Positions 45,844 through 54,826 of a stretch of 64,000 nt of DNA are shown here, in pieces (within the stretch, counting starts at the first letter, position 1; each line of letters begins with the position of its first letter). Both the position numbers and the translations under genes were made by a program. Under the pieces are notes generated by a model, which was not told where the DNA came from, did no database searches, and saw only the letters and a list, made by a program, of their open reading frames with translations. Source of the DNA: Thermaurantimonas sp046299575 (GTDB lineage Bacteria; Bacteroidota; Bacteroidia; Flavobacteriales; Schleiferiaceae). The stretch covers positions 62,001 through 126,000 of the forward strand of contig NZ_JBKBHX010000006.1 in the NCBI RefSeq assembly GCF_046299575.1. Direction: 5' to 3'.

Positions 45844-47241
45844 TTATATAATGGAATAGGTATTTTGATGACCTGTGTCTAATATTATAAAACCTAATCC
45901 ATACATAAACATGGGAAGGGCAATTCGAGTAGCAGAATGTGCCATAAATAAAAAACAAAACAAAACACCAGCAATCAGAATAACACGTTGCTCAAATTGC
46001 TTCCTTCGTTTAAATTCTTTAAAAGGAAAATAAATTAGAATTGTTAACGCAATCAATCCAAAAATTCCGTGCTCAGCAGGCAATCTCGAAAATTCAATGT
46101 GAGCCGCAACCATATCGTGATATCCATATTCAAATCGCTTAACTGTACCTACTCCTGGTCCTATTCCTAAAATAGGATTATCTAAAAAAATTTTTGAATC
46201 AATGAGAAGTATGTCTAATCTGCCTGAAGTATATTTACTAGCATCAACTTTCTCTCCATGACTTATACCGATATAACGATTCAAAAGTGCGCCTTCCGTT
46301 AGTTTATCTACGTAGGTAAAAATACCATATCCTACTAAGGTTAATAAACCAGTTACAAAAACAAATCTAATTATACTTTTCAATGAAGAAATTTTAGAGA
46401 AAGATAGGTATATGGATATTATCAGTAGAATTACTACAGGAGCAAAGATTCCTCCCCTGGAGAAAGTCAATAATCCTCTGTAGGTCAAAGCAGCTAATAA
46501 TAAAAAAGCAAAAGGCCTCCATTTTGATAATGGCCATTTCATTAAAAAGCTGATTCCAATTATAAGTACACCGAGTCCAAGGCCTGAGGCCATTTGATTT
46601 GGACCATATCCGCTGGCAGCGAAGTTGGCACCAAATTCGAAATTTATCTCAGAAATGTTAGGGGTGCGAACAAAAAGCCAGGACAAGGTTGAAATTAATG
46701 GCAACAATATTTGTTGAAAAATTCGGATCAATTCACCTTCTTTTATCGTTCTTCGAAAAAAATAAAATGTAGAAACCGTTAAACACAACGGACCTGACAA
46801 ATTGAAAGAAGCCATTTGTCTTGCATAATCAAAACTATCCCAATAGACCAAAAACAAGGTTGAAGGCAACAATAATATAAAATATATTAGTATTGGTCCT
46901 ATTCCTTTTGGACGATAAACCTGAGCGAATAACCCATTGATTAAAATAAAAATTACAGCATACTTAGTTAGCTCGTGTGGAAGCCCCGACCTCGACATGC
47001 GAACGATCATTTCCATAGCTGCCATATAGGCGGCTGCCAGATGCGCCTGCCCGGCTATATTTTTAGTTTTATAAACCTTGTAAGTACCTTCATAAAATAT
47101 TACATAAAGCACCCATAAAGGAACTAGTTGGGGATTTAAAGCTCCTACCAGGCCAAGTAAGACATGTAGTAATGCCTTCCACTCAAAAGAGTAGCTGGCT
47201 GTTGGATTACTGTTTAAAGCAATACTTCTAGCTAAAGACAT
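45844..47241 (-). CDS. O-antigen ligase/polymerase family membrane protein (Wzy, module B)
   Basis: A 465-residue protein with about 12 hydrophobic helices and the periplasmic loop typical of the Wzy_C/O-antigen ligase family near residues 315-385, containing NPILGIGPGVGT and an E/H-rich stretch (YHDMVAAHIEFSRLPAEHG). The family includes WaaL ligases and Wzy polymerases. In the middle of module B, with its own Wzx, polymerase is more likely. Gap of 46 bases to the next gene. Confidence 0.85.
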   Translation of the reverse strand: MSLARSIALNSNPTASYSFEWKALLHVLLGLVGALNPQLVPLWVLYVIFYEGTYKVYKTKNIAGQAHLAAAYMAAMEMIVRMSRSGLPHELTKYAVIFILINGLFAQVYRPKGIGPILIYFILLLPSTLFLVYWDSFDYARQMASFNLSGPLCLTVSTFYFFRRTIKEGELIRIFQQILLPLISTLSWLFVRTPNISEINFEFGANFAASGYGPNQMASGLGLGVLIIGISFLMKWPLSKWRPFAFLLLAALTYRGLLTFSRGGIFAPVVILLIISIYLSFSKISSLKSIIRFVFVTGLLTLVGYGIFTYVDKLTEGALLNRYIGISHGEKVDASKYTSGRLDILLIDSKIFLDNPILGIGPGVGTVKRFEYGYHDMVAAHIEFSRLPAEHGIFGLIALTILIYFPFKEFKRRKQFEQRVILIAGVLFCFLFMAHSATRIALPMFMYGLGFIILDTGHQNTYSII

Positions 47242-47252
47242 TGGATAGGCTA

Positions 47253-48377
47253 TTATCGTGTGCTCATTCCGGCAGGGATTAAAATTTCCTGCTTTATTTT
47301 GTCGTGATAATGCCTAAAAGTGAATGCAGTAGCCATACTATGAGCTTCCAGGGCTATGGGTTTAAGGTTCCTAATTTTTAATATGTGCTCCAAGTCTTCT
47401 GCTAATTTACCTTGTTCCAACCTTTTTGGAGAAAGCAGAAATCCGTTTTCACCATGACGGATATATTGCCCAATGCTGGAAATATCGCTCACCACCGGTA
47501 TGCAACCGTAATTGGCACCTTCGGCAATGACCTTGGGGAAACCTTCTGATTTTGAAGGAAGTATAATGAGGTGGCATTGGGCCATAATTTGACCAACCTG
47601 AACCCGATCTAAATACCCGTGTAAATGAACCTCGAATGGCATAGATTCCATTTTTTGCTGCCATTGTTGGCGTAGAGGTCCATTGCCTATCAAATGCAAG
47701 GATTCGATTCTCGTCCCTTTATACTGTATTAAAGCTTCCAATAACATGTCTGCTCCTTTGGCTTCAGAAAGATGGCCGACAAAGCAAACCTTCAGTGCTC
47801 CTTCATAACACTTTTTATTTAAGGCTTTTATTCCTTCCTGCCGTTCATCCTCATCCAAACAAGGGTTCTCAAAACTCAGGCAATGGGCCGGCTGCCCGGG
47901 CCAGCGACCGTTGATGGTTACTTTGCTCCATACTGCCTTTGACAACCACCAGCGCTGTAATCCGTAAAAAAAAGGAGGTTCTTCTTCCCCCCAATTTCCG
48001 GCATATTTGTGCCACCAGATTTTTTCTTGAAAAAAGAAAGATAATACTGCTGCAATAAACGCAGGACTGGAAGGCGCACGGGTATGTATCACGCGTTTTC
48101 CTCTTAATCGCTTCAGAATTTCCCAAGTCATGACAGGAGTCTGAAGCAATACACCGATTTTTTTTAGGAATGTATCTCCACCCGAACGCTTCAACAATAC
48201 ACACTTTACATAATCCGGTACGGGTTGCATTACAGGGTCATTCAGTAAATCAGGGCGATTGAACCCAATCCACTCAATTGCGCCGAATAGTTCATGAAAA
48301 ACCTCCAATTCCCGTACTACGGGACCAAAAGCATACACCTTTCCCTCTTTGAACACCATTGCTGTGTCTGTTACCAT
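47253..48377 (-). CDS. Glycosyltransferase family 4
   Basis: A GT-B retaining enzyme of about 374 residues. Marks: VCFVGHLSEAKGADML near residue 198 and the E-x7-E motif in EGFPKVIAEGANYGCIPVVSD near 277. The longest reading begins at 48413, but the ATG at 48377 overlaps the stop of the upstream gene by one base (TAATG) and starts a standard strand (MVTDTAMVFKEGKVYAFG), so it is preferred. It follows another GT4 closely. Donor unknown. Confidence 0.87.
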   Translation of the reverse strand: MVTDTAMVFKEGKVYAFGPVVRELEVFHELFGAIEWIGFNRPDLLNDPVMQPVPDYVKCVLLKRSGGDTFLKKIGVLLQTPVMTWEILKRLRGKRVIHTRAPSSPAFIAAVLSFFFQEKIWWHKYAGNWGEEEPPFFYGLQRWWLSKAVWSKVTINGRWPGQPAHCLSFENPCLDEDERQEGIKALNKKCYEGALKVCFVGHLSEAKGADMLLEALIQYKGTRIESLHLIGNGPLRQQWQQKMESMPFEVHLHGYLDRVQVGQIMAQCHLIILPSKSEGFPKVIAEGANYGCIPVVSDISSIGQYIRHGENGFLLSPKRLEQGKLAEDLEHILKIRNLKPIALEAHSMATAFTFRHYHDKIKQEILIPAGMSTR

Positions 48378-49441
48378 TAAGAAAGTAGTCCCTTTTGATA
48401 AATTTTTAGACATTCGTCGAAGTATTTGTCTTCAGAAAAATGAACTTCATAAAACTGTCTCATAGCAGACCCCAGCAACTGGCGATTTTGGGATAGCAAA
48501 AGCTGAATTCGCTTTATCCATTCCTCCGACTTGAAATTATCTATAATAAATTGAGGGAATTGTTTCTCCACCTGATAGGCAATCTCCCCCGTACGGTAAG
48601 ACAAAAATGGAATACCTTGTGCCAAATATTCAATAAGTACAAGCGGTCCGGATTCGGATACAGGGGTATGAAGGGCCAAATCAAACTGATGAAGAAGCGG
48701 TTGAATATCCTTGCAATCGAATACAAACGTTACACAGTCATAAATACCAAATTGCCTAATTTGTGTCAGAAGTGAATCAAAATATAATTTATCAACAACT
48801 TGCCCCACAATGGTAAGTTTACACATTTGAAGGGATTTAATCAATAACAGAGCAAATTCAATATTTTTAGGGCGACGAATGTTTGCTACAAGTATGAGCG
48901 AATAAAGCCGGTCAGGGGAAATATTGCGAATATTTTGTCGGAAAGGGTAGTCTTTAACGGTATTAGGCAATAAATGTACCTGTCGGGCAGGAACGCCAAC
49001 TTTTTCTACTGCCCACTGGCATATTTTCCTGGATACCCCAATCAACTGCACCTTGGGATAGATGAGCCGTTGGTGCCATTTGACTGAAAGGTCTATTTCA
49101 ATATTGCCAAAGTGCTCGTGAAAAAACAGAACTTTTTTCAAACCAAACAGCTGGAAAGCCAGAAACACATAGCGAAGATTGTGCGAACTGTGCACATGTA
49201 TGATTTCATACCCTTTAGCTATTTTCACCAGCCGATACATTATGATGGGGTTAAATTTCCATTTTCGGTTTAGGGCAATTACAGGAATTTCAGGCAGTAA
49301 TTGCATTGCTAATGCTCCTGGTTCAAGTATGGTTAACACAGTTACTTCATGTCCCTTTCTTTTTTGAAGATTGGCCAATAGCACCAGTATTTTCTCAGCG
49401 CCACCTACAGCCAGGGTGTCAATGATTTGGAGGATTTTCAA
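48377..49441 (-). CDS. Glycosyltransferase family 4
   Basis: A 354-residue GT-B protein. The N-terminus ILQIIDTLAVGGAEKILVLLA is the classic GT4 start; the second domain begins near LILVANIRRPKNIEF (residue 182) and carries E-x7-E as ESGPLVLIEYLAQG near 272. The start codon is TTG. The gene follows the FkbM methyltransferase by 12 bases and is coupled to the next GT4. Likely adds one sugar of the module B repeat unit. Confidence 0.88.
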   Translation of the reverse strand: MKILQIIDTLAVGGAEKILVLLANLQKRKGHEVTVLTILEPGALAMQLLPEIPVIALNRKWKFNPIIMYRLVKIAKGYEIIHVHSSHNLRYVFLAFQLFGLKKVLFFHEHFGNIEIDLSVKWHQRLIYPKVQLIGVSRKICQWAVEKVGVPARQVHLLPNTVKDYPFRQNIRNISPDRLYSLILVANIRRPKNIEFALLLIKSLQMCKLTIVGQVVDKLYFDSLLTQIRQFGIYDCVTFVFDCKDIQPLLHQFDLALHTPVSESGPLVLIEYLAQGIPFLSYRTGEIAYQVEKQFPQFIIDNFKSEEWIKRIQLLLSQNRQLLGSAMRQFYEVHFSEDKYFDECLKIYQKGLLS

Positions 49442-49453
49442 AAATTTACATGT

Positions 49454-50281
49454 TTAGAAATTGTCCGGAATAGGAGAATTTTCTGCCAAAAGGCTAAGTT
49501 TTTCAGGATAGGCTTCATGCTGCGGCATCAGCAACAGATGGCACCTGCCCCTGTGTTGAATCTGCTCCGGTGCTGTCAGTTCTGCAGCATCCCGCATATA
49601 CCATGCACGGTAGCTGTTTCGCCGGCACCAGTGCAACACCAGACTTGCATTTTCTTTCATAGGCAACTCCGGTGGGCTATGCATTTCCACCATAAACCAT
49701 GTTCTTTGCTGAGCGGCCAATTGGGTGGCGCCTTGTAGTACTTTGGCTTCGGCGCCTTCCACGTCTATTTTTACAAACTCGGGCAGCCAGCCGTATTTTC
49801 CCCATAAATCATCCAAAGTAATGGTCGGTACCAAAGTAGAAGCACCTATGGCTGCTGCAGTATGCGCATGGCCTTTGTACATACTTCCTGCCGCACCGGC
49901 GCCTACTGTAAAAAATTGCACTTTTTCATGGCTTCGTTCGCCTACAAATGCACATTCAAAAGTGCAGTGACCAGACCATCCATTGATAATTAAATTTTTC
50001 GCAGCTAAAGACAAAGCTTCCGGGTTAGCATCTACCAACAGCAACTGCTTGTCTCTGTTTTGAATTTTAGCGTACAGGGCTGATTGGCCAATGTTGGCGC
50101 CAATATCGTAGATGAAGTGAAAATCCCCCATCAATCTAAATAACCAGGCGTCGTCTTTGTCTGGTTTAGTACGTATAGTACCTTTTATGGCTTTGAGTTG
50201 CCCCCCCCCCAATTTGTATTGTACTACCGGAAGTTCCGTTTTCCAATAGCGAGTTTTTAACCCGCTAAGGATTTTGTGCAT
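49454..50281 (-). CDS. FkbM-family methyltransferase with poly-G tract
   Basis: A methyltransferase of about 275 residues. Marks: FIYDIGANIGQSALYAK near 55 (SAM loop), LLLVDANPEAL near 80, and VKIDVEGAEAKVLQGA near 170. FkbM proteins O-methylate sugars. The longest reading starts at 50308, but MHKILSGLKTRYWK from 50281 is the more natural start. A run of ten G on the coding strand (50201-50210) encodes Leu-Gly-Gly-Gly near residue 24-27, just before the catalytic domain. In the sequence given the frame is intact; loss or gain of one G would end the protein early. Confidence 0.86.
   Translation of the reverse strand: MHKILSGLKTRYWKTELPVVQYKLGGGQLKAIKGTIRTKPDKDDAWLFRLMGDFHFIYDIGANIGQSALYAKIQNRDKQLLLVDANPEALSLAAKNLIINGWSGHCTFECAFVGERSHEKVQFFTVGAGAAGSMYKGHAHTAAAIGASTLVPTITLDDLWGKYGWLPEFVKIDVEGAEAKVLQGATQLAAQQRTWFMVEMHSPPELPMKENASLVLHWCRRNSYRAWYMRDAAELTAPEQIQHRGRCHLLLMPQHEAYPEKLSLLAENSPIPDNF
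50201..50210. repeat. Poly(C)10 tract inside the FkbM methyltransferase gene
   Basis: Ten consecutive C on the plus strand (G on the coding strand) within about 80 bases of the start codon. Homopolymeric G/C tracts of this length at gene starts are a known basis for phase variation of surface-glycan enzymes. Confidence 0.9.
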
Positions 50282-51638
50282 TATGTTCATGTTGCTGTAG
50301 ATATTCAATTTTTGCCCCTTCTTTTAACATTTTGTCGGCTATTCTCCAAGATTTAAAGACCTGCCAGCACACAAATGGAAAAAAAGGAAATACCAGTAAG
50401 CTACCAAACAAAAGCAAAATTGGTTGACGCTTAAATCGATATGGAATTAAAGAAGGAGGCACACCTGTAAGTAAACTATGAATAGCAGCTTTATTTCCAA
50501 AATATTTTCTTGTAAGATACAACACACTCGGCACCGGCCTTGGTGCCAGCCAACTTTTTGGGCGGAAGCCATCCCAACTGCCCATTTGGCGAAGGCCACC
50601 TTCACCAACTTTTAAATGCAATCTTTTTGCGTAAGGATTAGACACATTTTTAAACCCTGCCAAATAGGCTCTTAATCCAAATTCTCCATCCCCTTGTCTT
50701 TGTTTTTCAAATTGTCGATCAAATAGTCCCACTTTTTCAAAAACTCGGCGGTGAATCATCACATTACCTGTATCTACCTGATCACCCCATCGAAAAAAAC
50801 TGTAATTTTCCGGGATTTTGGCACCTACAGCAGAAATAGATACACCTGAAGATATTTCAGCATTAAAGTAATCCAGGCACTTAAGGTGTTGGCTGATCCA
50901 GTCGGGCGCTACACGAGAATCATCGTCAAAAAGCAGAAGATATTCCGCTCCCGATAATTTTATTGCTGTATTCCTCGCCAGCCACAAGGCTTTTTCCTCC
51001 TGCCGGATGAGTTTGAGGTCTAAATGAAACTGCTCATAAAATTCCGGCTGGAATGGCTCGGATTGATCCACAACGATGACCTCAAAGTTTTTGTAATATT
51101 GTTTTTCAAGATCATTTAGAGCATCTCTAAGATAGTGGTAGCGGTTTAGTGTGGGGATGATGACCGAAACTTTTGGTGCACTTTTTAAAAGCCTGGATTC
51201 AAATTGTTGGAATGAATGTTCGTGAGGATAGACTTTTTCATATAAATCAATTCTCCTTACACGTAAATTTTTGATAAAAGCAGCAATTTCCTTTATTGGA
51301 TTGTGTAATGTTAAAATGCGCAATGACAGAATATACCAACTCCAGAAAGGGTGAAAATATTTTCTGACAAAGCGATAATTATCACTTATAGTGGGCTTGA
51401 TACCTTCAGTGTTTAGTTTTATGGTTGGATCTTGGAGTATAAAACCCTTGTTCCAGGCTTGGTAGGCGGCATCTATTTTGGTCACTTCGCGGCAACTATA
51501 GGCCAAGTCTAAGTTTAATAGAGTCTTATTACTGGTAGAAGACAACTTATCATAATCTGGGAAATAAGGACAATCTCCTTCGTAAGGAAGATAATTATAC
51601 CATACAGGCAATATGTATCTGATGAAAAGAAAAGGCAT
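50265..51638 (-). CDS. Glycosyltransferase family 2 with N-terminal extension
   Basis: A 457-residue protein. The first 155 residues are not recognised. A GT-A domain follows (about 155-400) with KVSVIIPTLNRYHYLRDAL, VVDQSE near 192 and the metal site LLFDDDSR near 236. A hydrophobic helix near 420-440 may anchor the C-terminus. It overlaps the downstream FkbM start by 17-44 bases depending on which start is used. The N-terminal extension has Cys and aromatic residues (PYEGDCPYFPDYD) and may bind an acceptor or partner. Confidence 0.85.
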   Translation of the reverse strand: MPFLFIRYILPVWYNYLPYEGDCPYFPDYDKLSSTSNKTLLNLDLAYSCREVTKIDAAYQAWNKGFILQDPTIKLNTEGIKPTISDNYRFVRKYFHPFWSWYILSLRILTLHNPIKEIAAFIKNLRVRRIDLYEKVYPHEHSFQQFESRLLKSAPKVSVIIPTLNRYHYLRDALNDLEKQYYKNFEVIVVDQSEPFQPEFYEQFHLDLKLIRQEEKALWLARNTAIKLSGAEYLLLFDDDSRVAPDWISQHLKCLDYFNAEISSGVSISAVGAKIPENYSFFRWGDQVDTGNVMIHRRVFEKVGLFDRQFEKQRQGDGEFGLRAYLAGFKNVSNPYAKRLHLKVGEGGLRQMGSWDGFRPKSWLAPRPVPSVLYLTRKYFGNKAAIHSLLTGVPPSLIPYRFKRQPILLLFGSLLVFPFFPFVCWQVFKSWRIADKMLKEGAKIEYLQQHEHNAQNP

Positions 51639-51704
51639 GTAGATGTACTCTAATAAAATTTAGAAAAGTTTTTTAGATGTTTGAATTAAAGAATAGCTGT
51701 GAAA

Positions 51705-52937
51705 TTACGAGTAAGAGCAAGTAGCTAAAGCATACTCATTAGCAAATATTCGACCTTGGCGTTCAAGTGTAAAATCCTTTAGAATTGTTTGGCGGGCCGA
51801 CTGGCCAAGACGAAGTCGTAGCTCAAAAGATTGATAAAGCCGTGTAATAGCTTCTGCCAGTGCTGCAGGATTAAGAATAGGTACAATAAGCCCATTGTAC
51901 TCATGAACAATAAGTTCTGACATCCCACCGGCGTCTGTACATACTATAGGCAGTTCCATTGCCATTGCTTCCATTACGGCATTGCTTATTCCCTCGCTCA
52001 GGCTTGGGTGCACGAAAACTTGAGCCTGAGCAAGGAAATCACGTACGTGAAACTGATTTAGAGCACCATGAAAGAACACGATCTCGCTTAAACCTAATTG
52101 ATGGGCCAAAAACACTAACTTCTCTCGCTCTGGCCCTTCTCCTACTATATCAAGATGCAAATTCAAGTTCTTTTCATTCAAAATACGTATTGCTTGTATC
52201 AGTGTATCGAGTCCTTTTTTCCAGTGAAGACGTCCAACCGTTAAGATACGAAAAGGGATGCATCGCTCTTCATCTCGTTCCTTTTGCTGTTTAATTGTAG
52301 CATTATGGCCCTTTATAGGACTAAAGAGGGCTGGATCAATGGCAGGTCGATTAACGAATGCCTTAGAGCGGTCAAGCCCATAAGTCACACAAGTAGTGAC
52401 CATATCGTCAGACACACAGTGCACGCGATCAACAACGTCGAATAACTCATTTAATTTTTTACGACGTTCCAAGTCAAATAGTGGACGGATTTGTTCGGCA
52501 TGTCCGCGACAACTCACATATAGTCTCGATTTTTTTTTTAAAAAGTTCATTAAAGGCAGATAAGCCACTCCGATACCTGAAAAAGAAAAATGTATTATAT
52601 CAAAATTACAACCAGCGAAAGGGGTGTATAATTCCAAAATTTTAAAGCGATGTAATAAATCTGAACATTTACATTGTCGCCATAATAAATAGAAACTTTC
52701 AAAATTTAGACAAAACGCGTAAATAATATGTAGGATGCGTTTAACTAAAGGATATGCAGAAGGTGCTGTCAGAACTCGTACTCGACCGATCAAATCTTGA
52801 GGAATTGATTCAGCCTGTTTTTTGTGAATTATAATTGTAACTTTGAAACCTAAGTCAGCCAATAAACGCACCTTGTTTACAATAAAAGACTCCGAGAGTG
52901 TTGGAAATGTATTAACGACAAGGGCTATACTGGTCAT
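51705..52937 (-). CDS. Glycosyltransferase family 4 (WcaL/AmsK-like)
   Basis: A 410-residue GT-B enzyme. The start VVNTFPTLSESFIVNKVRLL is characteristic of the colanic acid/amylovoran WcaL-AmsK branch. Further marks are RILTVGRLHWKKGLDTL near 228 and the complete E-x7-E in EGISNAVMEAMAME near 317. The start overlaps the stop of asparagine synthase copy 4 (ATGA). The linkage it makes cannot be named. Confidence 0.89.
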   Translation of the reverse strand: MTSIALVVNTFPTLSESFIVNKVRLLADLGFKVTIIIHKKQAESIPQDLIGRVRVLTAPSAYPLVKRILHIIYAFCLNFESFYLLWRQCKCSDLLHRFKILELYTPFAGCNFDIIHFSFSGIGVAYLPLMNFLKKKSRLYVSCRGHAEQIRPLFDLERRKKLNELFDVVDRVHCVSDDMVTTCVTYGLDRSKAFVNRPAIDPALFSPIKGHNATIKQQKERDEERCIPFRILTVGRLHWKKGLDTLIQAIRILNEKNLNLHLDIVGEGPEREKLVFLAHQLGLSEIVFFHGALNQFHVRDFLAQAQVFVHPSLSEGISNAVMEAMAMELPIVCTDAGGMSELIVHEYNGLIVPILNPAALAEAITRLYQSFELRLRLGQSARQTILKDFTLERQGRIFANEYALATCSYS

Positions 52938-54823
52938 AATATGCTGTTTTGATAATCTTGACGAAGTTTATTGAGCCGCCGTTCATTCCACTCGAACAGA
53001 GTAAATACCGCCCATATTAACCACCCATTTTTCTCATTAGAACTGCTCTGCCAAAGCAATTCAAGTTGTTTTTTATCAAAATAATTATGCCATTGCGAAG
53101 GTAGTTCCAAAACACGCTCGCGAACGCGCTCGAGTAACAATCCATTAATCCAATCATCAATTGGCACTGTAAAACCTTTTTTAGGTAGCAAACTGAGTGA
53201 TGCATCTCCATGCATTGAGGCAAATAAGTCTCTCAACGGTATTTTGCCGTGATATTTGCCAATACACATATCGTACCTATAGTTTGTAGAAGCATCCAAC
53301 ATATCATTACTCAGCAGCGGTACTCTCACTTCTAAGCTGTGATACATGGAAGTTCGATCCACTTTGAGTAAAACGCGTTGCATATGCAAGTCAAATTCAA
53401 TCTTTCGTTGCACATTCATCAAATCGCGTACATTGGATAGCGACAGTTCAGTCAGATCGTCTACAATTTTTTTTAAAAAAAAAGGAGGTTCGGGTTGATG
53501 CTTGAAAATGCGACCTGCCCATTTTTTTGCTCCAGTGATAAAAATTTTATTATATACATATGTTGTAAAGTCCGGATATCTAAGCAGCTCTAGTGGTATA
53601 GATTCGCTAAGTGGGCTTATTTTGTTCCAACAAATTAGCGCTCGACGAGGCCATTTTTTTTTTAAAAAAATAGAAGCATAATTTACTGTGTATCGATTGC
53701 GCGGGTAGCCCCAAAACAATTCGTCGCCCCCGTCTCCCGACAGCGCAACAGTGATGCGTTCTTTGGCAAACTGAGCCAGCAGTAGCGCAGGAAGAGACGA
53801 ATAATCAGCAAAAGGCTCAGAAAATGCCTCTGAATTTTGGCTAATTAAATTGAACAAAACATCGGATTCGTCTATTTTCCTTAGATGATGGCGCAAACCG
53901 AACGCACGAGCCACAGTATAAGCTTCATTTGACTCATCCATAAAGCCGCCCGAGGCGAGACCGATAGTGTATGCCTCTAGATCCTGCCGCATACCAGATG
54001 CAGCAGCACTTACCAATGAAGAATCAATGCCACCTGACTGAAACACGCCTAAAGGCACATCACTTACTAATTGACTTTGTACCGATGCAGACAGCACTTC
54101 TTGGAGGTTTGGTATTGAGTATTCAGTAGCCAGCCGTTTCACCGGATAATTGTAGTAAGCGCTAAGTTTAAGTGAGCCATTCCGATCAACGATAAGGCTA
54201 TGACCATGGGGTAGCAGAAACGTGTCCTTATACAACGCTTCGCCGTCAGGCACAAAACCGAGCCTTAGATAGTTAGCCAAAGCATCTGGATTTATCCTAA
54301 GGTTTTGAAAGTCTTCTTGGCATAACAGTAAATCATAATCTGAGCAAAATAACAAATGATTTTTGCTGACAGCATAGTAAAGCGGCTTTATACCGCTACG
54401 GTCGCGGGCTAGCGTCAGTGTTCCACTTTCTGCGTCATACCATGCCAAAGCAAACATTCCATCAAGCATAGGTAATGTCAACTCTATTCCCAACTGCAAG
54501 AGGCAATGCAGTAGAACTTCAGTATCAGAATGGGTACGAAATTTAACAGCAAATCTTAGACGATTTTTAAGTTTTTCAGTATTATAAATCTCGCCATTGA
54601 ATACAAGCATAAAACGCCCCGATGGATCCAACATGGGTTGATTTGCCGCTTCGCTTAAATCTCTTATAGCTAAACGCCTAAAGCCAAAAATTGCCTGACC
54701 AATCTCTGCATATCCTTCTGCGTCAGGACCACGTCGACGCATTTGTCCAGTAGCCCAACGCACAAAACGTTCGATTCCATGTTCACGTCTCCCAAAAGAA
54801 ATAGCTCCGACGATCCCACACAT
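52934..54823 (-). CDS. asnB: Asparagine synthase (glutamine-hydrolysing), copy 4
   Basis: A 629-residue amidotransferase, intact throughout: MCGIVGAISFG with Cys2, RRRGPDAEGY near 32, VFNGEIYNT near 75, and the synthase PPi loop QSGGIDSS near 262. It overlaps the downstream GT4 by 4 bases and follows the module B flippase by 3 bases. Only this and copies 1 and 2 have complete frames. Sugar carboxamide formation is the inferred role, given the uronic acid enzymes at 58.8-62.1 kb. Confidence 0.9.
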   Translation of the reverse strand: MCGIVGAISFGRREHGIERFVRWATGQMRRRGPDAEGYAEIGQAIFGFRRLAIRDLSEAANQPMLDPSGRFMLVFNGEIYNTEKLKNRLRFAVKFRTHSDTEVLLHCLLQLGIELTLPMLDGMFALAWYDAESGTLTLARDRSGIKPLYYAVSKNHLLFCSDYDLLLCQEDFQNLRINPDALANYLRLGFVPDGEALYKDTFLLPHGHSLIVDRNGSLKLSAYYNYPVKRLATEYSIPNLQEVLSASVQSQLVSDVPLGVFQSGGIDSSLVSAAASGMRQDLEAYTIGLASGGFMDESNEAYTVARAFGLRHHLRKIDESDVLFNLISQNSEAFSEPFADYSSLPALLLAQFAKERITVALSGDGGDELFWGYPRNRYTVNYASIFLKKKWPRRALICWNKISPLSESIPLELLRYPDFTTYVYNKIFITGAKKWAGRIFKHQPEPPFFLKKIVDDLTELSLSNVRDLMNVQRKIEFDLHMQRVLLKVDRTSMYHSLEVRVPLLSNDMLDASTNYRYDMCIGKYHGKIPLRDLFASMHGDASLSLLPKKGFTVPIDDWINGLLLERVRERVLELPSQWHNYFDKKQLELLWQSSSNEKNGWLIWAVFTLFEWNERRLNKLRQDYQNSIL

Positions 54824-54826
54824 AAT

